In this document: in pieces, positions 36,741 through 44,567 of the stretch | Layout: the number at the start of each line of letters is the position of its first letter | Numbering within the stretch: position 1 is the stretch's first letter | NCBI RefSeq assembly: GCF_900167055.1 | Contig: NZ_FUXP01000010.1 | Coordinates: 29,551 to 93,550, forward strand | Origin: Lysobacter spongiicola DSM 21749 | GTDB taxonomy: Bacteria; Pseudomonadota; Gammaproteobacteria; Xanthomonadales; Xanthomonadaceae | Reading direction: 5' to 3' | DNA: 64,000 bases | Notes under the pieces: model-generated | The model's database searches: none | What the model was told of the DNA's origin: nothing | The model's input: only the letters and a program-made list of their open reading frames with translations | Translations under genes and position numbers: made by a program

Positions 36741-37199
36741 ATGATCCGCCAACTGTCCGCCATCGCCCTGCTCGGCATCGCCGGCGCCTTCGCAGCCCCC
36801 GCCATGGCGGCCGAATGCAAGGCCACCGTCGAAAGCACCGACGCCATGCAGTTCACCACCAAGAGCATGACGATTCCTGCCTCCTGCAAGGAATACACCG
36901 TCACCCTGAAGCACACCGGCAAGCTGGCCAAGAACGTGATGGGCCACAACTTCGTGGTCACCAAGACGTCCGACGTCAACGCGGTGAATGCCGACGGCAT
37001 GAAGGCCGGCGCCGACGCCAACTACGTCAAGGCGGGCGATGCCCGCGTCATCGCCGCCAGCAAGCTGATCGGCGGCGGCGAGTCCACTACCGTCACCATT
37101 CCGGTGTCCAAGCTGAAGGCGGGCGAAGACTACACCTTCTTCTGCTCGTTCCCGGGCCACGTGGCACTGATGAAGGGCAGCTTGACCCTCGGCAAGTAA
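36741..37199 (+). CDS. azu: Azurin (blue copper protein)
   Basis: Periplasmic type 1 copper electron carrier of 152 aa. The signal peptide ([16 protein letters not shown]) is followed by [15 protein letters not shown]. Copper ligands are visible as His in [10 protein letters not shown] and Cys, His and Met in [16 protein letters not shown]. Two further Cys (positions like 3 and 26 of mature azurin) form the usual disulfide. ATG 36741 is preferred because GGAG sits 9 bases upstream; ATG 36726 would only add five residues. It is likely activated by an FNR/Anr-type regulator and is followed by a strong terminator. Confidence 0.96.
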   Translation: MIRQLSAIALLGIAGAFAAPAMAAECKATVESTDAMQFTTKSMTIPASCKEYTVTLKHTGKLAKNVMGHNFVVTKTSDVNAVNADGMKAGADANYVKAGDARVIAASKLIGGGESTTVTIPVSKLKAGEDYTFFCSFPGHVALMKGSLTLGK

Positions 37200-37211
37200 G
37201 CCTCCATGTCG

Positions 37212-37242
37212 AAGGGGCGGCCAGTGGCCGCCCCTTTTCTTT
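37212..37242 (+). terminator. Rho-independent terminator after azurin
   Basis: AAGGGGCGGCC and GGCCGCCCCTT form an 11-bp stem with a 3-nt loop, followed by TTCTTTT. It starts 13 bases after the azurin stop. Confidence 0.92.
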
Positions 37243-37252
37243 TGGATTCCCC

Positions 37253-37666
37253 ATGACCGACCAGCCCCCGCCAACGGACCCACTCGACCAGCAGCAGATC
37301 GCGCGGCTGGTGGACCGCTTCTACGAAAAGGTACGGAGGGACCAGATGCTGGGGCCGGTGTTCAACCCGGCGGTGGACGACTGGGACGAGCACAAACAAC
37401 TGCTGACTTCGTTCTGGTCGTCGGTCGCACTGGGTACCCGCAGCTATCGCGGCAATCCAATGGGCAAGCACCGTGGCCACCCCATCCGGGCCGAACACTT
37501 CGAACACTGGCTGGCGCTCTGGAAGCAGACCGCGCACGAGGTGCTGCCGGCGACCCAGGCCGATCGCATGGGCGACTATGCAGACCGCATCGGCGCCAGC
37601 CTGCGCTACGGCCTGGGCCTGAACGACGGCAGCCGTGGCCTTGGCCTGCCGGTCGTCGGGGAATAG
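37253..37666 (+). CDS. Group III truncated hemoglobin
   Basis: Small haem protein of 137 aa of the 2-on-2 globin group III. Phe-Tyr at B9-B10 (VDRFYEKVRRD), the proximal His region (PIRAEHFEHWLALW) with the following Trp, and GKHRGHPI are visible. Group III members are linked to nitric oxide or microaerobic physiology, but their exact role is not settled. ATG 37253 begins right after the azurin terminator; no strong ribosome site or own promoter is obvious, so it may rely on read-through. It is convergent with nrdB, 12 bases apart. Confidence 0.92.
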   Translation: MTDQPPPTDPLDQQQIARLVDRFYEKVRRDQMLGPVFNPAVDDWDEHKQLLTSFWSSVALGTRSYRGNPMGKHRGHPIRAEHFEHWLALWKQTAHEVLPATQADRMGDYADRIGASLRYGLGLNDGSRGLGLPVVGE

Positions 37667-37678
37667 GCCCGCCCCGGT

Positions 37679-38686
37679 TCAGAAGGCGGCATCGAAGGCC
37701 ACCTCGCCCTGTACCCCCACCTGGTAGGCCGATACGCGGCGCTCGAAGAAGTTGGTCACTTCCTGCACGTCCTGCAGGTCCATGAAGCCGAAGGGATTGG
37801 TCGAGCCGAAGTGGCGCTGCATGCCCAGGCGGACCAGGCGCTGGTCGGCGCAGTACTGCAGGTACTGGCGCATGTCCCGGGGGGACAGTCCGGCAACGCC
37901 GCCGGACAGCACGTCTTCGGCGAAGGCCATCTCGCACTCCACCGCGTCCTCGATCATGCGCACGATGTCCGCCTGGAGCTCGTCGTCGAACAGGTCCGGC
38001 TCCTCCTTGCGCACGGTGGCGATGACTTCGAAGGCGAAGGCCATGTGACAACTCTCGTCGCGGAATACCCAGTTGGTGCCCGCCGCCAGCCCATGCAACA
38101 GGCCGCGCGAACGCAGGTAATACACGTAGGCAAAGGCGGCGAAGAAGAACAGGCCCTCGATGCAGGCCGCGAAGCAGACCAGGTTGAGCAGGAACTGCCG
38201 GCGGTCTTCGCGCGTCTCCACCCGGCGCAGGTGCTGGATCGAGTCCATCCAGCGGAAGCAGAAGTCCGCCTTCGCGCGGATCGAAGGGATATTCTCCACC
38301 GCCGCGAAGGCCTTGGCCCGCTCGACCGGGTCGGGCAGGTAGGTGTCGAGCAGGGTGAGGTAGAACTGCACGTGCAGCGCTTCCTCGTAGAGCTGCCGCG
38401 ACAGGTACATGCGCGCTTCGGGCGCATTGATGTGCTGGTAGAGGTTGAGCACCAGGTTGTTGGCGACGATGGAATCGCCGGTGGCGAAGAAGGCGACCAG
38501 CCGTTCGACCAGGTGGCGCTCGGCGGGGCCGAGCTTGCGTGAAAGATCGTTGAGGTCGCTGGAGAAGTCGACCTCCTCCACCGTCCAGGTATTGCGGATC
38601 GCGTCGCGGTACATGTCGTAGAACTGCGGGTAGCGCATCGGCCGCAGGGTGAGGTCGAAGCCGGGGTCGAGCAGGTGGGTGTTCAT
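37679..38686 (-). CDS. nrdB: Class Ia ribonucleotide reductase, beta subunit
   Basis: Diiron-tyrosyl radical subunit R2 of 335 aa. Metal ligands and radical site appear in order: Asp71 (FFATGDSIVANNL), Glu102 and His105 with the radical Tyr109 (EEALHVQFY), Glu in ACIEGLFFFAAFA, then Glu and His in FRDESCHMAF. The presence of the tyrosine marks a conventional class Ia enzyme. ATG 38686 is preferred; a longer frame runs back into the dispersed hairpin. It lies 143 bases downstream of nrdA on the same strand and is presumably co-transcribed with it under NrdR and cobalamin control. Confidence 0.96.
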   Translation of the reverse strand: MNTHLLDPGFDLTLRPMRYPQFYDMYRDAIRNTWTVEEVDFSSDLNDLSRKLGPAERHLVERLVAFFATGDSIVANNLVLNLYQHINAPEARMYLSRQLYEEALHVQFYLTLLDTYLPDPVERAKAFAAVENIPSIRAKADFCFRWMDSIQHLRRVETREDRRQFLLNLVCFAACIEGLFFFAAFAYVYYLRSRGLLHGLAAGTNWVFRDESCHMAFAFEVIATVRKEEPDLFDDELQADIVRMIEDAVECEMAFAEDVLSGGVAGLSPRDMRQYLQYCADQRLVRLGMQRHFGSTNPFGFMDLQDVQEVTNFFERRVSAYQVGVQGEVAFDAAF

Positions 38687-38735
38687 GTCGGTTCCTTGTA
38701 TCGGGGCGGGTACCCGCCACGGGACTTCCTGCGGG

Positions 38736-38808
38736 TGTAGGAGCGACGTGAGTCGCGACCGCGCAGGCATTACCGATCTCTGCGGTCGCGACTCACGTCG
38801 CTCCTACA
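38736..38808. repeat. REP-like inverted repeat between nrdA and nrdB
   Basis: The arm at 38736-38763 begins TGTAGGAGCGACGTGAGTCG. The arm at 38781-38808 is its reverse complement at 27 of 28 positions, with a 17-nt loop. A second copy of the same family lies at 47277-47354. It sits inside the presumed nrdA-nrdB transcript and could stabilise the mRNA or tune the subunit ratio. Confidence 0.85.
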
Positions 38809-38829
38809 GGGATCGGTGTCGCGCGGCGG

Positions 38830-41358
38830 CTACTGGCAGGCTTCGCAGCTTTCGGGGTTTTCCAGCGAACAGGCGATGGCCTCGGCGGGAGACGTCGCCG
38901 CCGGAGCCGGGGCGCTGGCGGCGGCTTCGCCGACCGTGGCCTTGGCGATGCGGGTCGCCGGTCGCGAGCGCAGGTAGTACGTCGTCTTCAGGCCCTTCTT
39001 CCACGCGTACATGTACATCGACGACAGCTGGCCGATGTTCGGGTTCTCGATGAACAGGTTGAGCGACTGGCTCTGGTCGATGAAGGCACCACGGTCGGCC
39101 GCCATGTCGATCAGCGCCCGCATCGGCAGCTCCCAGGCCGTGCGGTAGATCCCGCGCAGGGTCTCCGGCACCTCGTCGATGCCCTGGATGGAGCCGTCGG
39201 CCCGCTTGATCGCGTCGCGCAGCTCCGGTGTCCACAGTCCCAGCGTCTTGAGCTCTTCCACCAGGTAGCGGTTGACCACCAGGAAATCGCCGGACAGGGT
39301 TTCGCGCTTGAACAGGTTGCTGACCTGCGGCTCGATGCACTCGTAGCAGCCGGCGATGGAGGCGATGGTGGCGGTGGGTGCGATCGCCACCAGCAGGGAG
39401 TTGCGCAGCCCGTGATCCATGATGCGCGCCCGCAGTTCGTCCCATCGGTCGGGGTCGTTGGGCTCCACGCCCCACGCCTGGAACTGCAGCTCGCCGTGGG
39501 AGGCGCGCGTGTCTTCGAAAGCGGGGTGGCGTCCCTGTTCGATCGCCAGCTCCACCGAGGCCGACAGCGCATGGAAGTAGATCGCCTCGGCGATGTCGCG
39601 CGACAGCTGGCGCGCGGGTTCGGAATCGAAGGGCATGCGCAGCTTGAAGAACACGTCCTGCAGGCCCATCGCGCCCAGCCCCACCGGCCGCCAGCGCAGG
39701 TTGCCGCGCCGCGCGCTCTCGATCGGGTAGAAGTTGAGGTCGATGACGCGGTCGAGCTGCCTGACTGCAAGCCGGACCGTTTCCGCCAGCCGCTCGAAGT
39801 CGAACCGGCCCGGCTGGCCGTGCAGCGGGCCGTCGGCGAACATCTCCACGTGGTGGGACAGGTTGATCGAGCCGAGGTTGCAGACCGCGGTCTCGTCGGC
39901 GGAGGTCACCTCCACGATCTCGGTGCACAGGTTTGACAGATGCACCACGTTGCCGTCGCGCGCGGTCTGGTTGCAGGCCAGGTTGCACTTGTCCTTGAAG
40001 TTCATCCAGCCGTTGCCGGTCTGGGCCAGGGTGCGCATCATGCGGGCGTAGAGGTCGCGTGCCGGCACCTGGCGCGTCGCCAGGCCGGCGGCTTCGGCAG
40101 CGGCGTAGGCGCGATCGAATGCCGGGCCGAACAGGTCGGTCAATTGCGGCACCCGGTGCGGATCGAACAGCGACCACGGTGCATCCGCCTCCACCCGGCG
40201 CATGAACTCGTCCGGGATCCAGTTGGCCAGGTTGAGGTTGTGGGTGCGGCTGGCTTCGTCGCCGGTGTTGTCGCGCAGTTCCAGGAAGGCCTCCACGTCG
40301 GCGTGCCATGGCTCCAGGTACACGCATGCCGCGCCCTTGCGCTTGCCGCCCTGGTTCACGGCGGCGACTGATGCATCCAGCGTCTTCAGCCACGGCACGA
40401 TGCCGTTGGACAGGCCGTTGGTCGAGCGGATCAGCGATCCGCGCGAACGGATGCGGGTGTAGGCCAGGCCGATGCCGCCGCTGAACTTGCTCAGCTTGGC
40501 GACGTCCATGTAGCGCTGGTAGATCCCCTCCAGCGAGTCCTCCGGCGAGTCCAGGAGGAAGCAGCTCGAGAGCTGCTCGTGAGTGGTGCCGGCGTTGAAC
40601 AGGGTGGGGGAGCTGGGCAGGTAATCGAGTTGCGCCATGCGCCGGTAGAGCGCCAGGGCATCGGCAACGTCGGGGCTCAGCGCGCAGGCGATGCGCATGA
40701 AGAACTGCTGCGGGGTCTCGATGACGGTGCGGGCCGTCGGGTGGCGCAGCAGGTAGCGGTCGTAGAGCGTGCGCAGGCCGAAGTAGTCGAAGCGATGGTT
40801 GAGTCCGTTGTCGATGGCATCGTTGAGCTTGCGCGCGTTGGATTGCACGAACCCCACCAGGCGCTCGTTGATCAGGCCGAGGTCGTACCCGCGCTGGACA
40901 GACTGCGAGAAGGCGTTGACGTCGCTCGCCACCACCTCCTTGTCGATCACGCCAGCCAGCAACCGCGCGGCCAGCCGGCCGTACTCCGGCTCCTCCGCCG
41001 TCAACAGCGCGGCGGTCCGGATCGAAAGTTCGTCGAGCTCGCGGGTGCTGGCGCCGTCGTAAAGGCCGGAGATGGTGCGGGTGGCGACGCGCATCGGGTC
41101 GATGGCATGCAGGTCGCCGCTGCAGCGCGTGATCGCGCGGACGATCTTGTCGAGGTCGACCGGCTCCCTTCCGCCGTTGCGCTTGGTGACCGTCATGCCC
41201 AGCGTGGCGGCAGGCGGAGTGAGCTTGAAGGTGATCGCTTCGCCGGGCGCGGCAAGGTCGGGTGGAGTGGCCGCGGCGGTGCCGCTGGTGTCGTCCTGGC
41301 GGGCAACGGGCGTGGCGGTGGTGGTCCGCGAAGGTGCGGCGGGGGTCTGGGTGGTCAT
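38830..41358 (-). CDS. nrdA: Class Ia ribonucleotide reductase, alpha subunit
   Basis: Catalytic subunit R1 of 842 aa that reduces ribonucleoside diphosphates. A Thr/Ala/Pro-rich N-terminal extension precedes the ATP cone (VTKRNGGREPVDLDKIVRAI), the allosteric activity site. Active-site residues are Cys in SSCFLLD, the Asn-Cys-Glu set in NLCTEI and Cys in AVCNLGSINL. The radical-transfer tyrosine pair is in LKTTYYLRS, and the C-terminal thiol pair is CEAC. ATG 41358 is preceded by GGAG at a spacing of 6. The 5' leader of about 360 nt holds a cobalamin riboswitch, with NrdR-like boxes at the promoter. Confidence 0.97.
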   Translation of the reverse strand: MTTQTPAAPSRTTTATPVARQDDTSGTAAATPPDLAAPGEAITFKLTPPAATLGMTVTKRNGGREPVDLDKIVRAITRCSGDLHAIDPMRVATRTISGLYDGASTRELDELSIRTAALLTAEEPEYGRLAARLLAGVIDKEVVASDVNAFSQSVQRGYDLGLINERLVGFVQSNARKLNDAIDNGLNHRFDYFGLRTLYDRYLLRHPTARTVIETPQQFFMRIACALSPDVADALALYRRMAQLDYLPSSPTLFNAGTTHEQLSSCFLLDSPEDSLEGIYQRYMDVAKLSKFSGGIGLAYTRIRSRGSLIRSTNGLSNGIVPWLKTLDASVAAVNQGGKRKGAACVYLEPWHADVEAFLELRDNTGDEASRTHNLNLANWIPDEFMRRVEADAPWSLFDPHRVPQLTDLFGPAFDRAYAAAEAAGLATRQVPARDLYARMMRTLAQTGNGWMNFKDKCNLACNQTARDGNVVHLSNLCTEIVEVTSADETAVCNLGSINLSHHVEMFADGPLHGQPGRFDFERLAETVRLAVRQLDRVIDLNFYPIESARRGNLRWRPVGLGAMGLQDVFFKLRMPFDSEPARQLSRDIAEAIYFHALSASVELAIEQGRHPAFEDTRASHGELQFQAWGVEPNDPDRWDELRARIMDHGLRNSLLVAIAPTATIASIAGCYECIEPQVSNLFKRETLSGDFLVVNRYLVEELKTLGLWTPELRDAIKRADGSIQGIDEVPETLRGIYRTAWELPMRALIDMAADRGAFIDQSQSLNLFIENPNIGQLSSMYMYAWKKGLKTTYYLRSRPATRIAKATVGEAAASAPAPAATSPAEAIACSLENPESCEACQ

Positions 41359-41530
41359 GTCGACTCCGGTGCGATGGCGCACGTTTCGCCGTCCTCCCCT
41401 CGAAGGCGGCGCACGGGTACGCGCGCACCGACGCCTGCCGCAATGGCGGCTTCGACGGTACGGCCACGCCCCCGCGGGCGCGGGAGCCTTGCGACTCCCT
41501 TGGCCGTTCGCCGCGCGGTGTGCTTCGCGC
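41359..41530 (-). other. nrdA leader between riboswitch and start codon
   Basis: About 172 bases of untranslated leader that should contain the expression platform. A small hairpin GGGAG ... CTCCC (41482-41499) and other GC-rich pairings are visible. No hairpin followed by a T-run is seen, so control at the ribosome site or by Rho is more likely than intrinsic termination. No gene is seen here. Confidence 0.6.
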
Positions 41531-41722
41531 GGGTGTCGGCAGGTCTTCGGGCTCCGGACGCGGACCATGGACCGGTCCTCCTACTGGCCGTCGCTTCCCG
41601 GGTGGTTGGACCCAGTGCAATGACGGCGATCGTTTCCGCTACCGCTGCGGGGCAGCGCCGGCATTGGACATGGTCCGCACCGGCTTCCCTTTCAAAGCCA
41701 ACCGGGTGGTTGGCACCGACGG
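41531..41722 (-). ncRNA. Cobalamin (B12) riboswitch upstream of nrdAB
   Basis: Read on the minus strand, the conserved elements occur in order. Opening P1 strand GTCGGTGCC; TTTGAAAGGGAAGCCGGTGC; CGGCGCTGCCCCGCAGCGG; GCACTGGG; CGGGAAGCGACGGCCAGTAG; GTCCGCG; then the B12 box AGCCCGAAGACCTGCC and the closing strand GCCGACACC, which pairs with the first. This is the adenosylcobalamin-type layout. It starts a few bases after the predicted transcription start and precedes nrdA by about 172 bases. Cobalamin binding is expected to lower nrdAB expression. Confidence 0.92.
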
Positions 41723-41770
41723 ACACAACATAGGGTGGTTCTGATGGTTCGTCAACGCCATATATGGGGT
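41723..41770 (-). promoter_or_regulatory. nrdAB promoter with two NrdR-like boxes
   Basis: On the minus strand TTGACG (41750-41755) and TATGTT (41727-41732) are separated by exactly 17 bases. Box 1 (41723-41738, CCACCCTATGTTGTGT) and box 2 (41755-41770, ACCCCATATATGGCGT on the minus strand) each match about 12 of 16 positions of the NrdR consensus acaCwAtATaTwGtgt. They are 32 bp apart, three helical turns. Box 1 covers the -10 box and box 2 touches the -35 box. Confidence 0.75.
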
Positions 41771-41810
41771 TGCGTGGGTGCAGGCCGCCAAATTACGAGC
41801 GCGAGTGCTG

Positions 41811-41816
41811 TAGTCT
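41811..41816 (+). promoter_or_regulatory. Candidate -10 box of the DUF2339 gene
   Basis: TAGTCT in GCTGTAGTCTTCCGCGC, 34 bases before the start codon. The -35 region is weak. Confidence 0.35.
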
Positions 41817-41849
41817 TCCGCGCAGACAGGGGGAGTCGGGGACAGCCGT

Positions 41850-44567
41850 ATGGAAAGCGTGTTCGTTCTGGTGCTGCTCGCGGTGCTGGCGGTGCCGGTG
41901 CTGGCGATCGTCGCACTGGTGATGGTCAGCAGCCTGAAGGGCCGCGTGGCCGAACTCGAGTCGCAGGTCGCGAAGCTGGCGGCCGCCTCCGCTGCACGGC
42001 AGGAGCCGGCGCGACAGCCGGCGCCCGCGCCACAGGCACGTCCGGCGCAAGCCCCGGAGGTGGACGCGGCGCGGCCGGCTCCACCCCCGCCGGCGGCACA
42101 CCCGCCTGCAGACCGGCCGGTGCCGCACACATCCCCGTCTCCGTCTCCGTCTCCGTCGCCGGCTGCGCCCGTCGCGGCCAGGTCGGCATCCGCCGCGCCA
42201 TCCGCCTTCGCGAAGCCCGGTCCCGTCCGGCCATCGCCGCTGGAGGTGGCAGCTGGCACGGTGCGTCGCTGGTTCACGGAGGGCAACGTGCCGGTCAAGG
42301 TGGGGATGCTGGTGTTGTTCGCCGGTGTCGCCGCACTGCTGAAGCACGCATCCGACCAGGGTTGGATGACCTTTCCGATCGAGCTGCGCCTGGCGGGTGT
42401 CGCGCTGGCGGCGATCGCTGGGCTGGTGCTCGGCTGGCGCCAGCGCATCCCCCGGCGCAACTTTGCACTCGCGTTGCAGGGTGGCGCCGTCGGCGTACTG
42501 CTTCTGGTGGTCTTCGCGGCGGCGAAGATGTACGGCCTGATGCCGATCGGTGCGGCATTCGGCCTGAGCGTGGTGCTCGTGGCCGGGCTGGGTGTGCTGG
42601 CGGTACGGCAGGACGCCATCGCACTGGCGGTGCTCGGCATCCTCGCCGGCTTCCTGGCGCCCATCTGGTTGTCCACCGGCAGCGGCAACCACGTCGCCCT
42701 GTTCGGCTACTACGCGCTGCTCAACCTGGGCATCTTCGCGGTTGCGTGGTGGCGGCCGTGGCGCGTGCTGAACCTGATGGGTTTCGGCTTCACCTTCGGC
42801 ATCGGCGCCGCGTGGGGCGCTGCGCGCTATGACAGCGCGGACTTCGCGACGACACAGCCGTTCCTCGCACTGTTCTTCGTGCTCTACCTGTTGATCCCGA
42901 TCCTTTACGCGTGGCGCCGCGGCGGCGCGAAGCGGGGCGTGGTCGATGGTTCGCTGGTGTTCGGCACGCCGCTGGTCGCGTTCTCGCTCCAGGCGGGGCT
43001 GCTGGAAGGCGACCGCATGCCGCTGGCCTTCTGCGCGCTCGGCCTCGGGGCCCTCTACGCCGCATTGGCATGGTGGCTGCGCGGACGCGAACGCTTTGGC
43101 CTGCTCGCCACGTCGCACGCGGTGCTCGCAGTCGGCTTCGCGACCCTCGCAGTGCCGCTGGCGTTGTCGGCCAAGGCGACCGCCAGCGTGTTCGCGCTTG
43201 AGGGCGCGGCGCTGGTCTGGCTCGGATTGCGCCAGGAGAGGCGCCTGCCGCAACTGGCGGGCGCTGTGCTGCAGGTGATGGCGGCAGTCGCCTTCTTCAT
43301 CGGGCTGGATGAGCCTTCGGCTCTGGCGGCCCGGCCGGTGGCCAATGCGTGGGCGATGGGGGCGGCGCTGATCTCGCTAGCCGGCTTTGCGACCGCCTGG
43401 AGCTACCAGCGCAACGGCTCGACCCGGCTGGCGCTCGGCTTCTATGCGTGGGCTTTGGCGTGGTGGCTGGGCAATGCGGGGGCGGAGATCGAATCGTTCG
43501 TGCCGTTGGCCTCGGGTGCCCATGCATGGCTGGCATTCCTCGGCCTGACGGCGGCGATCGCGGCCCATGCGCATCGTCGCTGGCCGGCGCCTGCACTGGC
43601 ATGGACGGTGGCAGCCACCCTCGCACTCGCCCTGCCGCTGGCGTGGATGCAGGCGGTCGACGCCGGACATCCCTTCGCCGGCTACGGCGTGTTCGCCTGG
43701 GGTGCCTATGCGCTTGCTGGCTGGTACGGCCTGGCGTCGCTCCGCCGGGATCCGTCCAACGTTCTGACGCTGGCACATGGCGCTTGGCTGTGGGCCTGGA
43801 CGGCAGCGGCGGCGTTCGGCCTGTCCTACCTCACCACGCAGGCAGGGCTCGCGCATGGCTGGCGCATTGCGGCGTTCGCGCTGCCGGTGCTGGCAATGAT
43901 GGCGCTGGTCCAGTGGCACCCCGCCCGCGTGGGGGCTCCGGTTGCCGCCCGTTTCGGCGACTGGCGCCAGCTGCTGCAGGGCAGTGTCGTCGTGGTGCTC
44001 GCAGGCGGGTGGTTGCTTGCCCTCTTCGCCGAAGGCGGCAGCGCGCCCCTGCCGTGGATTCCGGTGCTGAACCCGCTGGAGCTGGTGCAACTGGCGGCGG
44101 TGGTCCTGCTCGGCCTCTGGGCCGCTTCGACGCTGGCGCCGGATGCCCTGCGCACGCACCGGCCGGTCTGGTTGGCCGGCGCCGGGTTCCTGCTGGCCAG
44201 CGCCGTGACACTGCGGGCCACCCATCAGTGGGGTCAGGTGCCCTGGGACGCGATGATGTTCCGCGAGAGCGTGGTGCAGACCAGCCTGACGGTGCTGTGG
44301 AGCGTGCTGGGGGTGATCGGCTGGATCATCGGCTCCCGGCGTGGCCATCGCGCGCTGTGGCTGGCAGGCGCGGTGCTGATGGCGGTGGTGCTGGCCAAGC
44401 TGGTGCTCATCGACCGCCAACACCTTGGCAACCTGTTCGGCATCCTGTCCTTCCTGGCCTATGGCGTGCTGTGCACCGTCGTGGGCTACATCGCCCCGGC
44501 ACCGCCCAAGGCGGCAGGCGCCGACACGGAGCCGCCGGCGGCCACACCGGTGGGGGAGTCGGCATGA
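41850..44567 (+). CDS. DUF2339 polytopic membrane protein
   Basis: Large inner-membrane protein of 905 aa. The N-terminal signal-anchor helix (VFVLVLLAVLAVPVLAIVALVMV) is followed by a short coiled coil (SLKGRVAELESQVAKL) and a Pro/Ala/Ser linker of about 80 residues that includes a SPSPSPSP repeat. More than 20 hydrophobic helices then fill the rest. GNVPVKVGMLVLFAGVAALLKHASDQGW and IPRRNFALALQGGAVGVLLLVVFAA are typical of DUF2339. The function of the family is not established. ATG 41850 has GGGGAC 7 bases upstream. It overlaps the DUF3999 gene by ATGA, the usual pair. Confidence 0.88.
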   Translation: MESVFVLVLLAVLAVPVLAIVALVMVSSLKGRVAELESQVAKLAAASAARQEPARQPAPAPQARPAQAPEVDAARPAPPPPAAHPPADRPVPHTSPSPSPSPSPAAPVAARSASAAPSAFAKPGPVRPSPLEVAAGTVRRWFTEGNVPVKVGMLVLFAGVAALLKHASDQGWMTFPIELRLAGVALAAIAGLVLGWRQRIPRRNFALALQGGAVGVLLLVVFAAAKMYGLMPIGAAFGLSVVLVAGLGVLAVRQDAIALAVLGILAGFLAPIWLSTGSGNHVALFGYYALLNLGIFAVAWWRPWRVLNLMGFGFTFGIGAAWGAARYDSADFATTQPFLALFFVLYLLIPILYAWRRGGAKRGVVDGSLVFGTPLVAFSLQAGLLEGDRMPLAFCALGLGALYAALAWWLRGRERFGLLATSHAVLAVGFATLAVPLALSAKATASVFALEGAALVWLGLRQERRLPQLAGAVLQVMAAVAFFIGLDEPSALAARPVANAWAMGAALISLAGFATAWSYQRNGSTRLALGFYAWALAWWLGNAGAEIESFVPLASGAHAWLAFLGLTAAIAAHAHRRWPAPALAWTVAATLALALPLAWMQAVDAGHPFAGYGVFAWGAYALAGWYGLASLRRDPSNVLTLAHGAWLWAWTAAAAFGLSYLTTQAGLAHGWRIAAFALPVLAMMALVQWHPARVGAPVAARFGDWRQLLQGSVVVVLAGGWLLALFAEGGSAPLPWIPVLNPLELVQLAAVVLLGLWAASTLAPDALRTHRPVWLAGAGFLLASAVTLRATHQWGQVPWDAMMFRESVVQTSLTVLWSVLGVIGWIIGSRRGHRALWLAGAVLMAVVLAKLVLIDRQHLGNLFGILSFLAYGVLCTVVGYIAPAPPKAAGADTEPPAATPVGESA

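Noticed and set aside
38804..41620. A 938-codon alternative minus-strand frame over nrdA
   Set aside because: Its product is Arg/Pro-rich with no motifs, while the overlapping frame from 41358 encodes complete NrdA.
41568..41620. In-frame upstream start for nrdA at 41568
   Set aside because: It would put the cobalamin riboswitch inside the coding region and add a non-conserved Arg-rich stretch.
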